From JAVBOD01 sp031551045 (GTDB taxonomy: Bacteria; Bacteroidota; Bacteroidia; Bacteroidales; UBA932), in the NCBI GenBank assembly GCA_031551045.1, contig JAVBOD010000072.1, forward strand, positions 1 through 22,106: a stretch of DNA of 22,106 nt, given 5' to 3'. Below are positions 16,301 through 22,106 of this stretch, one piece after another. How positions within the stretch are numbered: position 1 is the first letter of the stretch; each line of letters opens with the position of its first letter. The translations under genes and the position numbers were made by a program. Under the pieces are notes generated by a model. It was not told the DNA's origin, did not search any database, and saw only the letters and a program-made list of their open reading frames with translations.

Positions 16301-18840
16301 CTTCGTCGGAAGGAGCGCGCGCCTTGGTAAGCGTGGAAAACAGCGCAAAAGTAATTTCGTCGTTCTGGGTAGAATGTAAAGCCGCCGAAACACAAATCAC
16401 GGTTCCAACCACGACAGAAATGTTGCCGAATGCTTATGTACACATTACGTTATTGCAGCCTCATGCCCAAACTAAAAACGACTTGCCGATCCGGCTCTAC
16501 GGTATCATTCCGTTGCTTGTGGAAGACCCCGCTACGCATTTGAATCCTGTGATTACGATGCCCGAGGTGATTCGCCCCGAACAAGGATTCAGTGTGAAAG
16601 TGGCGGAGAAAAACAGCAAAGAAATGACTTACACCTTGGCGATTGTCGATGACGGATTATTGGATTTAACCCGTTTCAAAACGCCCGATCCGTGGAATTA
16701 TTTCTTTGCCCGCGAAGCGCTGGGCGTGAAAACATGGGACATGTATAATTATGTATTGGGCGCATACGGCGGAAAAATAGAGCAGATTTTTGCGATTGGC
16801 GGCGACGAAGAATTAAGTAAAGAAGGAAAAGATTCCAAAGCGCAACGTTTTAAACCGGTTGTACGTTTTGCAGGGCCATTCACCGTGAAAGCCGGAAAGA
16901 GCATGGAACACAAATTTACGATCAACAACTATGTGGGTTCGGTACGTGTAATGGTGATAGCCGGAAATACGGCTGCCTACGGCAGCGCCGATAAAACGGT
17001 TCCGGTACGCAGTCCGCTGATGGTGCAAGCCACCTTGCCGCGTGTGCTGGGCCCGGGCGAAGAAGTGCTATTGCCGGCTACGATTTTTGCGATGGAAAAA
17101 CAAGTAAAAAATGTGAAAGTAGAATTGAAAGCCGACGATATGTTTGATATCATGGACGGCAGTTCGAAGAACCTTACCTTCAATAATACCGGAGACGAAG
17201 TAGTGAAGTTCCGCTTGAAAGTAAAAAATAAATTGGGCATTGCCCGTGTAAAAGTAATCGCCACGTCGGGCAACGAACGCGCCGAAAACGAAATTGAAAT
17301 CGACGTGCGCGCCTCGAACCCCAAAGTGTTGACTACGGAAGAAAAAATATTACAAGGCAATACAGCCGGAGATATTTCGATTAAATTGCCCGGAATGGAA
17401 GGTACCAACACCGCACAAATAGAGGTATCGAGCGTGCCTTCGCTCAACCTCGGTTCGCGCATGGCGTTTCTCCTCGCCTATCCGCACGGATGCTTGGAAC
17501 AAACCACTTCGGCGGTATTCCCGCAACTTTATTTGTCGGAAGTAGTGGATATGAGCCCTGCCGAAAAACACCGCGCCGAAACAAATGTAAAAACAGCCCT
17601 GAATCGTTTACGTAATTTTGTACGCCCCAACGGTGGTTTCAGCTATTGGCCGGGTGGCGACTATGTGAGCGATTGGTCGAATAACTATGCCGGACATTTT
17701 ATGGTGGAAGCCGAACGTAAAGGATTTGCCATTCCTCCGGGAATGAAAGACAAATGGCTGGCCGCGCAGAAAAACGCCGCCCGCTCATGGACGCCGTATG
17801 TAAACAAATATTATTATTACACGCAAGACGACTTCACGCAAGCTTACCGTTTGTACTTGCTGGCGTTGGCCAAAGCGCCGGAATTGGGCGCCATGAACCG
17901 TTTGAAAGAACGTACGGAATTATCGGTACAAGCCAAATGGATGTTGGCCGGAGCGTATGTATTGGCCGGACAGCCCGAAACCGGTAAAAAATTAGTCGAT
18001 AAATTATCGGACGACGTGAAACCGTACTCCGGTTCGTCCGACACGTACGGATCTGCCGACCGCGACCATGCTATGATTTTAGAAGTATTGCTATTGTTGG
18101 GCGAAAAAGAAAAATCGTTCCTTATGGCGCAACGCATTTCCAAAGCGCTCAATTCAAACACATGGATGAGTACGCAAACCACGGCTTATTGTTTAATGGC
18201 GCTCTCGAAATACGCGAAAGACCAAACGGGAGGATTAGATTTCAACTATACCGTAAATGGAAAGAGTGACCGCGTGAAAAACCAGAAAACGATCTGGAAC
18301 CTCGATTTGGGTAAGCAAGCCGCGGCTAATACTTCCGCGAAAATAGAAAATAAAGGAAAAAACACCTTGTTTGTACGCCTTACGGCGCAAGGCATTCCGG
18401 CGGTTGGCCAAGAGCAAGCGGCCGAAAACGATTTGAAATTGAAAGTCCGCTATCTCAACGACCGCAATCAGGAAATAGATGTGGCCACCCTCACGCAAGG
18501 AAGCGATTTTGTGGCCGAAGTAAGTATTACTAATCCGGGGAAACGCGGCTATTACACGAATCTGGCGCTCACGCAGATTTTCCCGTCGGGCTGGGAAATC
18601 ACCGAAGACCGCCTGAACGATACATACTCCGGCGATGGCGTAACCTATCGTGATATTCGCGACGACCGTGTTTATGCCTATTTCGATTTATCGGAAACCG
18701 GCACCATCCGGGTACGTGTAAAACTGGCCGCTGCTTACGTCGGCAAATTCTACCTGCCGGCTGTCGGTTGCGAAGCCATGTACGACGCTACTATCAGCGC
18801 CAACACTACCGGCCGCTGGGTGGAAGTAGTGAAACCGTAA
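13330..18840 (+). CDS. Bacterial alpha-2-macroglobulin lipoprotein
   Basis: 1836 residues from ATG 13330. The signal MKNKISSLWLIIAMCMFLLGGC has a lipobox with acylated Cys, so it is anchored in the envelope. The family is a giant protease trap: proteolysis of a bait region exposes a thioester that covalently captures the attacker. The thioester motif is intact as C1388-LEQ in YPHGCLEQTTS, followed by the helical thioester domain. ERGVWRPGD (618-622 for WRPGD) is the conserved start of a macroglobulin-like domain, and VDDGLLDLTRFKTPDPWNYFF marks the typical late MG region. An acidic, tyrosine-rich insertion (about residues 464-505, with four consecutive Asp and four consecutive Tyr) interrupts the N-terminal MG domains. 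The usual partner pbpC is not adjacent. A longer frame from 13297 adds 11 residues that spoil the signal peptide and overlap the promoter. Confidence 0.95.
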   Translation: MKNKISSLWLIIAMCMFLLGGCKSKSDLVNPQNPFIDAYTGGIISIESTILVRMIQEIPNAEPGEKVEGKIFTFSPNIDGETYYADAYTIEFRPKEHLKSGTEYEATFNVGKIVKEAEGKDKKFTFMFATSEPAFSIDLDGLSLQDEMQPDNFILSGRVLASDFMHNEKVESTLEATFQGKTTEVKWSHRPADRVHEFTIENIAASDKEQELLLHWNGKAVGYDYKTTDTILIPEKGAFKVLDIKVNTGESYVECRFSAPLNEKQRFESFINLSGGGEARYKASSNILYIYYSNKESGSCILTIRKELSSKEGKQLPEDYTQEITIEEIKPAVRLIGKGIIIPSSEGLTLPFQAVNLSAVDVEIHKTYESNVLQFLQVNRLDGSYELRRVAKPIAHKTIRLAESRKSNLHQWNTFSIDLASIITPEPGAIYNVKIKFSRNYSLYRDCEENNAGKNTEQELVSASSYEDGDEEYDDDDYYYYSWEDRDNPCKDGYYNYNRFISQNVLATDLGVIVKRGSDKMLLAFVNNIVTTKPMSGVKVTAYDYQQQKVGEGSTDSEGKTAFEINGTAYVVVASYEKQKNYVRVDDGASLSLSNFDVSGEELQKGLKGFIYGERGVWRPGDTIFLTFVLDDRLKQLPAKHPVNFELYNAQSQLVNQQVKVDGQNGFYTFAYQTDAEAPTGSWNAVVRVGGAAFYKSLRVATIKPNRLKITTTLDNELVPPGKNISGSLEVKWLHGATAGGLATDIKTTVTEKHTTFKGFENYIFDDVTKRFWSDGEQTYDGHLNADGEMNFSIPLETNKRSPGMLQASLAIRVFEEGGEFSSDNAYVSISPYTSYVGLKVPDGEGYYRRLETGKNQLFEVAAVNYTGKAVSKKLNVEIYRNEWSWWWYSSDGKLANFSQSSYQNALFTTTVKTDANGKASFNYKLDYPDWGQLLVKVTDPESGHSATQFVYIDWSSNRSTGSNTEGANMLSFKSDKEKYNVGEKAVITIPSSEGARALVSVENSAKVISSFWVECKAAETQITVPTTTEMLPNAYVHITLLQPHAQTKNDLPIRLYGIIPLLVEDPATHLNPVITMPEVIRPEQGFSVKVAEKNSKEMTYTLAIVDDGLLDLTRFKTPDPWNYFFAREALGVKTWDMYNYVLGAYGGKIEQIFAIGGDEELSKEGKDSKAQRFKPVVRFAGPFTVKAGKSMEHKFTINNYVGSVRVMVIAGNTAAYGSADKTVPVRSPLMVQATLPRVLGPGEEVLLPATIFAMEKQVKNVKVELKADDMFDIMDGSSKNLTFNNTGDEVVKFRLKVKNKLGIARVKVIATSGNERAENEIEIDVRASNPKVLTTEEKILQGNTAGDISIKLPGMEGTNTAQIEVSSVPSLNLGSRMAFLLAYPHGCLEQTTSAVFPQLYLSEVVDMSPAEKHRAETNVKTALNRLRNFVRPNGGFSYWPGGDYVSDWSNNYAGHFMVEAERKGFAIPPGMKDKWLAAQKNAARSWTPYVNKYYYYTQDDFTQAYRLYLLALAKAPELGAMNRLKERTELSVQAKWMLAGAYVLAGQPETGKKLVDKLSDDVKPYSGSSDTYGSADRDHAMILEVLLLLGEKEKSFLMAQRISKALNSNTWMSTQTTAYCLMALSKYAKDQTGGLDFNYTVNGKSDRVKNQKTIWNLDLGKQAAANTSAKIENKGKNTLFVRLTAQGIPAVGQEQAAENDLKLKVRYLNDRNQEIDVATLTQGSDFVAEVSITNPGKRGYYTNLALTQIFPSGWEITEDRLNDTYSGDGVTYRDIRDDRVYAYFDLSETGTIRVRVKLAAAYVGKFYLPAVGCEAMYDATISANTTGRWVEVVKP

Positions 18841-18864
18841 TTTTCAATAAAATGATAAATGCTG

Positions 18865-18907
18865 AAAACCTTGGCAAACGTTAAATGTTTGCCAAGGTTT
18901 TTTTAAA
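18865..18907. terminator. Intrinsic terminator after the alpha-2-macroglobulin gene
   Basis: A 15-bp perfect stem (18865-18879 and 18887-18901, 7-base loop), with core CCTTGGCAAAC and a T-run, 24 bases after the stop. The A-run on the other side also lets it stop transcripts from the convergent HTH gene. Confidence 0.93.
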
Positions 18908-18981
18908 ATACGTAGCGAGAAAATATAAACGTTCCGGTTTATCCGGAAACGGCCTCACGACAGGGTGGAATCGGATTTCCT

Positions 18982-19944
18982 TTACGTGTTGCTGTATATC
19001 TGCTCCAGCATTTTCCGTTGTTGCTGGAAAAATTCCATTCGTCTTTTTTCACCGCTGAATGAAATCTGGGTAGAGCTTTTCAGCAGCATATTCGTCCAAT
19101 TCTTCATCTCGTTAATGGCTTCCGGATCGTCGATAGTAAAAAAGTTAACTCCGAAAAGGCGAAATGTAACTTTTGAAAAAATATCGTTATTCCAAAAAAT
19201 GAAGTCATTCCCAATGTTTACATTCGTCTCGTGAATAGTACAGGGCATTTGATTATTTTTCCCTAAAATGGCATCGTGTTCCATGTCTTTTAAAACGGAA
19301 AACGATTCCTCCTTCATTATAGAAACTTCGTCGTCGTTCACTAAGTTCAGATGCCGGAAATAGTTAATATCATTCACTAACGATTTCATTAACTCCTGAC
19401 CGTATATAAAATGAATCCGGGTTTGACACAATTCTTTCCACATCATTTGTTGTAAATGAATTGCTTTTGGTTCAAGCGCAAACTCCGAAAATTTCATAGG
19501 TTTATGGAGGTTGCTTCGCTGGTACATCCATTTATACATACGAAGTTTGGAAATCAAATCATATTTAAACAGATACAATATGGGAATATGGTTATTGACG
19601 GAAAGTGCATAATGTTCGGGCCTCATTCTTAGATCTTTCATAAGCGTGTAGGCCATTTCCTGCCATTTAATGAAATCTTCCATAAAAGAGTTTTCCCTAA
19701 TATAGCTCACTTTAACTCTATAGGATTGATTATCTTTGGCTCTCACCAAGCCATCTAACGAAATATCCAGTTTCTGAGCAATTCTGATGATTTCCCCGAA
19801 CGAAAATTCGATTTCTCCCCTTAAACGGCGGTAAGCAGCTTCTCTACTCATAGGAGTAATAGCAATCAACATGTCAACTGTATTAATCCCCTCGGGCGTT
19901 TTCTGCCGTAGCACGGATAGAAAACCTTCAAGAAATGATTTCAT
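18982..19944 (-). CDS. HTH-domain regulator, second of a tandem paralogous pair
   Basis: 320 residues. Residues about 20-67 form a Cro/C1-type helix-turn-helix, with the helix pair REAAYRRLRGEIEFSFGEIIRIAQKLDISLDGLV. The remaining 250 residues are an alpha-helical domain that I do not recognise, with aromatic motifs (LRMYKWMYQ, DINYFRHL, LLKSSTQISFSGEKRRMEFF). The upstream neighbour (20024-20989) has the same length and layout: EAAYRRLRGEI is identical, and K-x-R-x-x-K-W-x-Y-Q, S-x-x-Y/F-x-x-F and S-G-E-x-x-x-x-x-F-F recur in both. No export signal, so it is cytoplasmic and presumably DNA-binding. No promoter of its own is seen in the 79-base gap, so it is probably co-transcribed with the upstream paralogue. 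Target unknown. Confidence 0.82.
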   Translation of the reverse strand: MKSFLEGFLSVLRQKTPEGINTVDMLIAITPMSREAAYRRLRGEIEFSFGEIIRIAQKLDISLDGLVRAKDNQSYRVKVSYIRENSFMEDFIKWQEMAYTLMKDLRMRPEHYALSVNNHIPILYLFKYDLISKLRMYKWMYQRSNLHKPMKFSEFALEPKAIHLQQMMWKELCQTRIHFIYGQELMKSLVNDINYFRHLNLVNDDEVSIMKEESFSVLKDMEHDAILGKNNQMPCTIHETNVNIGNDFIFWNNDIFSKVTFRLFGVNFFTIDDPEAINEMKNWTNMLLKSSTQISFSGEKRRMEFFQQQRKMLEQIYSNT

Positions 19945-19970
19945 ATTAAGCTCTTTGTTTTATTATTATA

Positions 19971-20027
19971 CCAAAACGTTTATCCCGATGTATCGAGAGA
20001 GTAGTACGTTTGTCAAACCGGTATTAC
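19971..20027. repeat. Structured intergenic repeat, copy 1
   Basis: 57 bases in the gap between the two HTH genes, including the upstream gene's stop codon. It shares about 37 of 45 aligned bases with 21809-21864. It can fold: outer stem AAACGT/ACGTTT and inner stem CGAT/ATCG, both preserved in copy 2 with different bases. Outer bases TATACC...GGTATT also pair. Function unknown; candidates are an intercistronic processing or termination element, or a small dispersed repeat. Confidence 0.6.
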
Positions 20028-20989
20028 ATTCTGCCAAGATATTCCGTCAACATATTCCGTTGCAAGTTGAAAAAATTTACTTTTTCTATCTCGCCGCTTT
20101 TGGAAATCAAGGTGGAATAACGTATTAGCGACTCAATCCACTCTTTGGTGTCGTCACTGATTTCCGCTTCTGTCGATGAAAGGTAGTTGATCCCAAAAAC
20201 ATTGATGGAGGAAGCTTTGAAGCCATTACCTTCTACATAAATATAACTGGAATCGAAGTACGTGTTGGATAGATACACCATAAAAGGAATGCCGTATTTC
20301 GTCGCTCCGGCCGAAATATCTTCTTCCATTACGTCCATCAATTGAAATGTTTCCTCTTTCAACAGGTTGACCTCATCTTTTGAAAGGAGGCCTAATTCAT
20401 AAAAATAATAAATATCACGAATGTAAGGAACGAACAAATCTCTTATGAACACAAAGTAACTAGCGATATGTTGACTTACTTCTACATACGTGCTCTCTAA
20501 ATACCTTACATACGAAGGAATCTCTATTTCCGATAATTTAGGCGGATTCAACGTGCTGCGGCATTGGTAGGCCCATTTAAATAGCCTGAACTTGCTGATG
20601 GTTGGAAACCTGAATACATGTGAACCGGGGAGAACGTTAATAGCCGAGTAGTGGGCTGATTTAGGGTCTGTCTTCATAAATTTTAAAGCATCTATGATTT
20701 GCCCTATCGTTTTGCAATAGGCATCCATCACGTTTTGCCCATTCATCCGGATAATAGAAGACGTATAAGTCTCCTCTTCTTTTACATGGAGCAACTTATC
20801 GAGGGATAGATGCAGATAAGAAGCTATCTGCGTAGCTTCGCCGAGCGAAAGCGGTATTTCTCCACGAAGCCGGCGGTAGGCCGCTTCTTTTTTCATGGGA
20901 AGTATCTCGGTAAAAAAATCGATTAAATTCACCTTGTTTGGAAGCCTGCGCCTAATCTCTTCTATTATTAGTATGGATGGATTATTCAT
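20024..20989 (-). CDS. HTH-domain regulator, first of a tandem paralogous pair
   Basis: 321 residues with an N-terminal Cro/C1-type HTH (about 20-66; KKEAAYRRLRGEIPLSLGEATQIASYLHLSLDKLL) and a helical C-terminal domain shared with the downstream paralogue: RLFKWAYQ, DIYYFYELGLLSKDEVNLLKEETFQLMDVMEED, LIRYSTLISKSGEIEKVNFFNLQRNML. The pair conserves the C-terminal half as strongly as the HTH, which suggests that this domain senses a ligand or partner. No export signal. It is divergent from the SRPBCC-like gene and has a good -7 box upstream. I do not recognise a named family; I infer a transcription factor. Confidence 0.82.
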   Translation of the reverse strand: MNNPSILIIEEIRRRLPNKVNLIDFFTEILPMKKEAAYRRLRGEIPLSLGEATQIASYLHLSLDKLLHVKEEETYTSSIIRMNGQNVMDAYCKTIGQIIDALKFMKTDPKSAHYSAINVLPGSHVFRFPTISKFRLFKWAYQCRSTLNPPKLSEIEIPSYVRYLESTYVEVSQHIASYFVFIRDLFVPYIRDIYYFYELGLLSKDEVNLLKEETFQLMDVMEEDISAGATKYGIPFMVYLSNTYFDSSYIYVEGNGFKASSINVFGINYLSSTEAEISDDTKEWIESLIRYSTLISKSGEIEKVNFFNLQRNMLTEYLGRM

Positions 20990-21035
20990 ATCTTTAAAAG
21001 TTTTACAAATAATATCTAATGTTTAAAATAAAAAG

Positions 21036-21066
21036 CAAATTTAATCTTTTAACATAGATTTACCAA
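21036..21066 (-). promoter_or_regulatory. Promoter of the HTH pair
   Basis: On the minus strand TTGG (21063-21066) about 19 bases before TAAATTTG (21036-21043). The latter is a consensus -7 box, 47 bases before the ATG. The -33 is one mismatch from TTTG. Confidence 0.5.
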
Positions 21067-21147
21067 GTTGACTCTTAAAAAGTAAAAATATTCCAATACT
21101 GAGGCAAAAAAAGACACTAAGATGTTATTAAACATATGTACAGGGAC

Positions 21148-21178
21148 TTTATCCAAAAGTGTGTACAAGTTATCTTTG
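21148..21178 (+). promoter_or_regulatory. Promoter of the SRPBCC-like gene
   Basis: TTTA (21148-21151), 19 bases, then TATCTTTG (21171-21178). It places transcription start near 21185, inside the longer reading frame, which therefore starts at 21220. Confidence 0.6.
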
Positions 21179-21206
21179 TGCCGAAATCTAATAATAATTT
21201 TAAAAG

Positions 21207-21219
21207 AGGAGATCCTCCT
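21207..21219 (+). promoter_or_regulatory. Hairpin holding a Shine-Dalgarno-like AGGAG
   Basis: AGGAG, ATC, CTCCT: the only strong Shine-Dalgarno-like sequence in the window is paired with its complement and ends exactly at the ATG (21220). The stem is 5 bp with a 3-base loop. It could limit translation until opened (inference). Confidence 0.5.
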
Positions 21220-21714
21220 ATGTATACTTTTACCTTAAAGAAAACTTGTACATTTAGTCTTCCCCTGAGTTTTATTTGGGATGTATTTACTAATCCGGAG
21301 ACGTTGTCCTTGTGGTTAAGCCCCCGGCCATACAGTATTATTTCTTATCATAGTGATTTTAGGGAGGGAGGGCATTGGCTCTATTACCTGCTTTCTCAAC
21401 AGGGAGAGAAATATTGGAATATCGCTCAGTATAAAAAAATAGAAATCAATAAATTGTATGAAGTGATAGATGCCGTTTGCGACGAAAACGGAGTTATTAA
21501 TGACAACTTTCATCAATTGAGATGGCAATACAGCTTTGGGGAAGAAGAAGGAAAAACCAACGTACATATGTTTTTATCGGTGGCATGCGAAGAGAAAATG
21601 CAGCCATTATTCAAAAGGGGCTTTGAAGGGGCGTACCAAATGGAAATGGTACGGCTTCACGAATTCATAACACGCAATATACTCTGTTACAAATCATTAT
21701 ATTTCACATACTAA
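21220..21714 (+). CDS. SRPBCC / AHSA1-like domain protein
   Basis: 164 residues from ATG 21220. The layout KKTCTFSLPLSFIWDVFTNPETLSLWLSP, DFREGGHWLYYLLS, YKKIEINKLYEVIDAV, HQLRWQYSFGEEEGKTNVHMFLS and a C-terminal helix GAYQMEMVRLHEFI follows the START/Bet v1-like helix-grip fold of activator-of-Hsp90-ATPase homologue 1 (AHSA1) proteins: beta strand, helix with W-D/TxPExL, WxxP, G-G-x, then strands and a long helix. Such bacterial proteins bind hydrophobic ligands; the ligand is not known here. A 28-codon extension from 21136 is rejected because the promoter lies in it. The gene is divergent from the HTH pair, so it may be their regulatory target (inference). No terminator is obvious; a CTACCGGTAG palindrome lies at 21725-21734. 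Confidence 0.78.
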   Translation: MYTFTLKKTCTFSLPLSFIWDVFTNPETLSLWLSPRPYSIISYHSDFREGGHWLYYLLSQQGEKYWNIAQYKKIEINKLYEVIDAVCDENGVINDNFHQLRWQYSFGEEEGKTNVHMFLSVACEEKMQPLFKRGFEGAYQMEMVRLHEFITRNILCYKSLYFTY

Positions 21715-21808
21715 AATATACTTTCTACCGGTAGTGCATTTAGAACATGCATTTTATACCAATATGAACCACCTTTTAATCCAATCTATTTCCGGTATAA
21801 TGCCGATG

Positions 21809-21864
21809 CTACAAATGTTTAGGCCAATGTAATTGGACTATTACATTTGTCAAATCGGTATAAC
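21809..21864. repeat. Structured intergenic repeat, copy 2
   Basis: 56 bases matching 19971-20027. Outer stem ACAAATGT/ACATTTGT (21811-21818, 21843-21850) and inner stem CCAAT/ATTGG (21824-21828, 21832-21836). Nearby, CCGGTATAA (from 21792) and TCGGTATAA (from 21855) repeat the end motif. The 174 bases before the phage-like fragment hold this and the CTACCGGTAG palindrome, nothing else recognised. Confidence 0.6.
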
Positions 21865-22106
21865 TTCTCGAACTTAGTGCTGCTGAAAGTGCCTTCCAAG
21901 CTATGGACTTTTTTATTAGTAAGCCCGAAAATAGACGTGACCTTGCAAAGCAACGTGGTGCAAACAGCCCTTTCCGGCCGCAAAGGGATGGTAAAAGAAT
22001 ACAATGGCGCCAAGGATTATGAGGTAAACATGGTTGGGAAAATAATGAGTTTCTTAAAAGATACGCCCCCATTAGAGTCTTTATTACTGTTGCGGCAATG
22101 CCTCGA
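21847..22106 (+). pseudogene. Phage-like protein fragment (DUF6046-like), 5'-truncated and running off the window
   Basis: The frame is open from the stop at 21820-21822 to the window end. It has no ATG before the conserved part; TTG 21847 is the first possible start. The translation contains RYNFSNLVLLKVPSKLW, then SPKIDVTLQSNVVQTALSG, RKGMVKEYNGAKDYEVNMVG, KIMSFLKDTPPLESLLLLRQC. The pattern T/I-V-x-T-A-x-x-G-R-x-G-x-V-K-E-Y...DY-x-V-x-x-x-G is what I recall for DUF6046, found in Bacteroidetes phages and phage-like structural gene clusters. It lacks the normal N-terminus and begins right inside or after repeat copy 2, so it is probably a broken gene, though the 3' part cannot be judged. Family name unverified. 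Confidence 0.45.

Noticed and set aside
21136..21219. Longer start of the SRPBCC-like protein
   Set aside because: A TATCTTTG promoter box lies within it and a Shine-Dalgarno-like site precedes ATG 21220.
19965..21866. The structured repeats as integron attC sites
   Set aside because: The paired ends TATACC/GGTAT do not match the R and L box consensus, spacers are uneven and no integron integrase is present.
1..22106. CRISPR array or riboswitch
   Set aside because: No regularly spaced repeat with unique spacers is present, and no leader shows a known riboswitch core.

Overview
The window comes from a member of the Bacteroidota, most likely order Bacteroidales. The evidence is the Bacteroidetes promoter pattern TTTG, about 20 bases, TAnnTTTG seen upstream of several genes; the lack of Shine-Dalgarno sites at most starts; lipoproteins and SusC-era outer-membrane barrel proteins; and families typical of the phylum (DUF2490, large TPR lipid-envelope proteins, bacterial alpha-2-macroglobulin lipoprotein). 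I cannot name the genus from sequence alone.

Left part (1-8400), ordinary chromosomal backbone. A minus-strand pair encodes a roughly 1000-residue TPR protein and, directly downstream, a plug-less TonB-receptor-like outer-membrane barrel that runs off the left edge. Divergent from it is ftsE, which converges on a class II fructose-bisphosphate aldolase gene across a strong bidirectional terminator. A small secreted protein of unknown function and a DUF2490 outer-membrane protein converge with a 7-base gap.

Middle (8459-13260), a decayed integrative element in a tRNA-Pro(GGG) gene. The intact tRNA (minus strand, 13125-13198) has its last 3' bases repeated at 8499-8519, where the tRNA's apparent original terminator still follows. 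Between the two copies lie a degenerate IS1-family element, a two-gene cargo (a mosaic lipoprotein with an InlB-type repeat and a JAMM-like His/Ser/Asp motif, plus a small secreted protein), a 3'-truncated zinc-ribbon transposase, and the first about 78 codons of a tyrosine recombinase beside the tRNA. The transposase and the integrase are cut at the same point, so the element can no longer mobilise itself. Inverted and direct TGTATCT repeats next to the tRNA look like recombinase arm sites.

Right part (13300-22106). A very large alpha-2-macroglobulin lipoprotein with an intact CLEQ thioester motif ends at a strong hairpin terminator. Two tandem paralogous HTH regulators (minus strand) follow, then a divergent SRPBCC/AHSA1-like gene. 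At the right edge is the 5'-truncated fragment of a phage-like protein, resembling DUF6046. Two copies of a structured intergenic repeat with covarying stems lie in this part, one between the two HTH genes and one just before the phage-like fragment.

The most notable observations are the tRNA-Pro island with its double truncation junction, the covarying repeat, and the unusual lipoprotein/secreted-protein cargo pair. Family names given without database support are recognition from memory and are marked as such.
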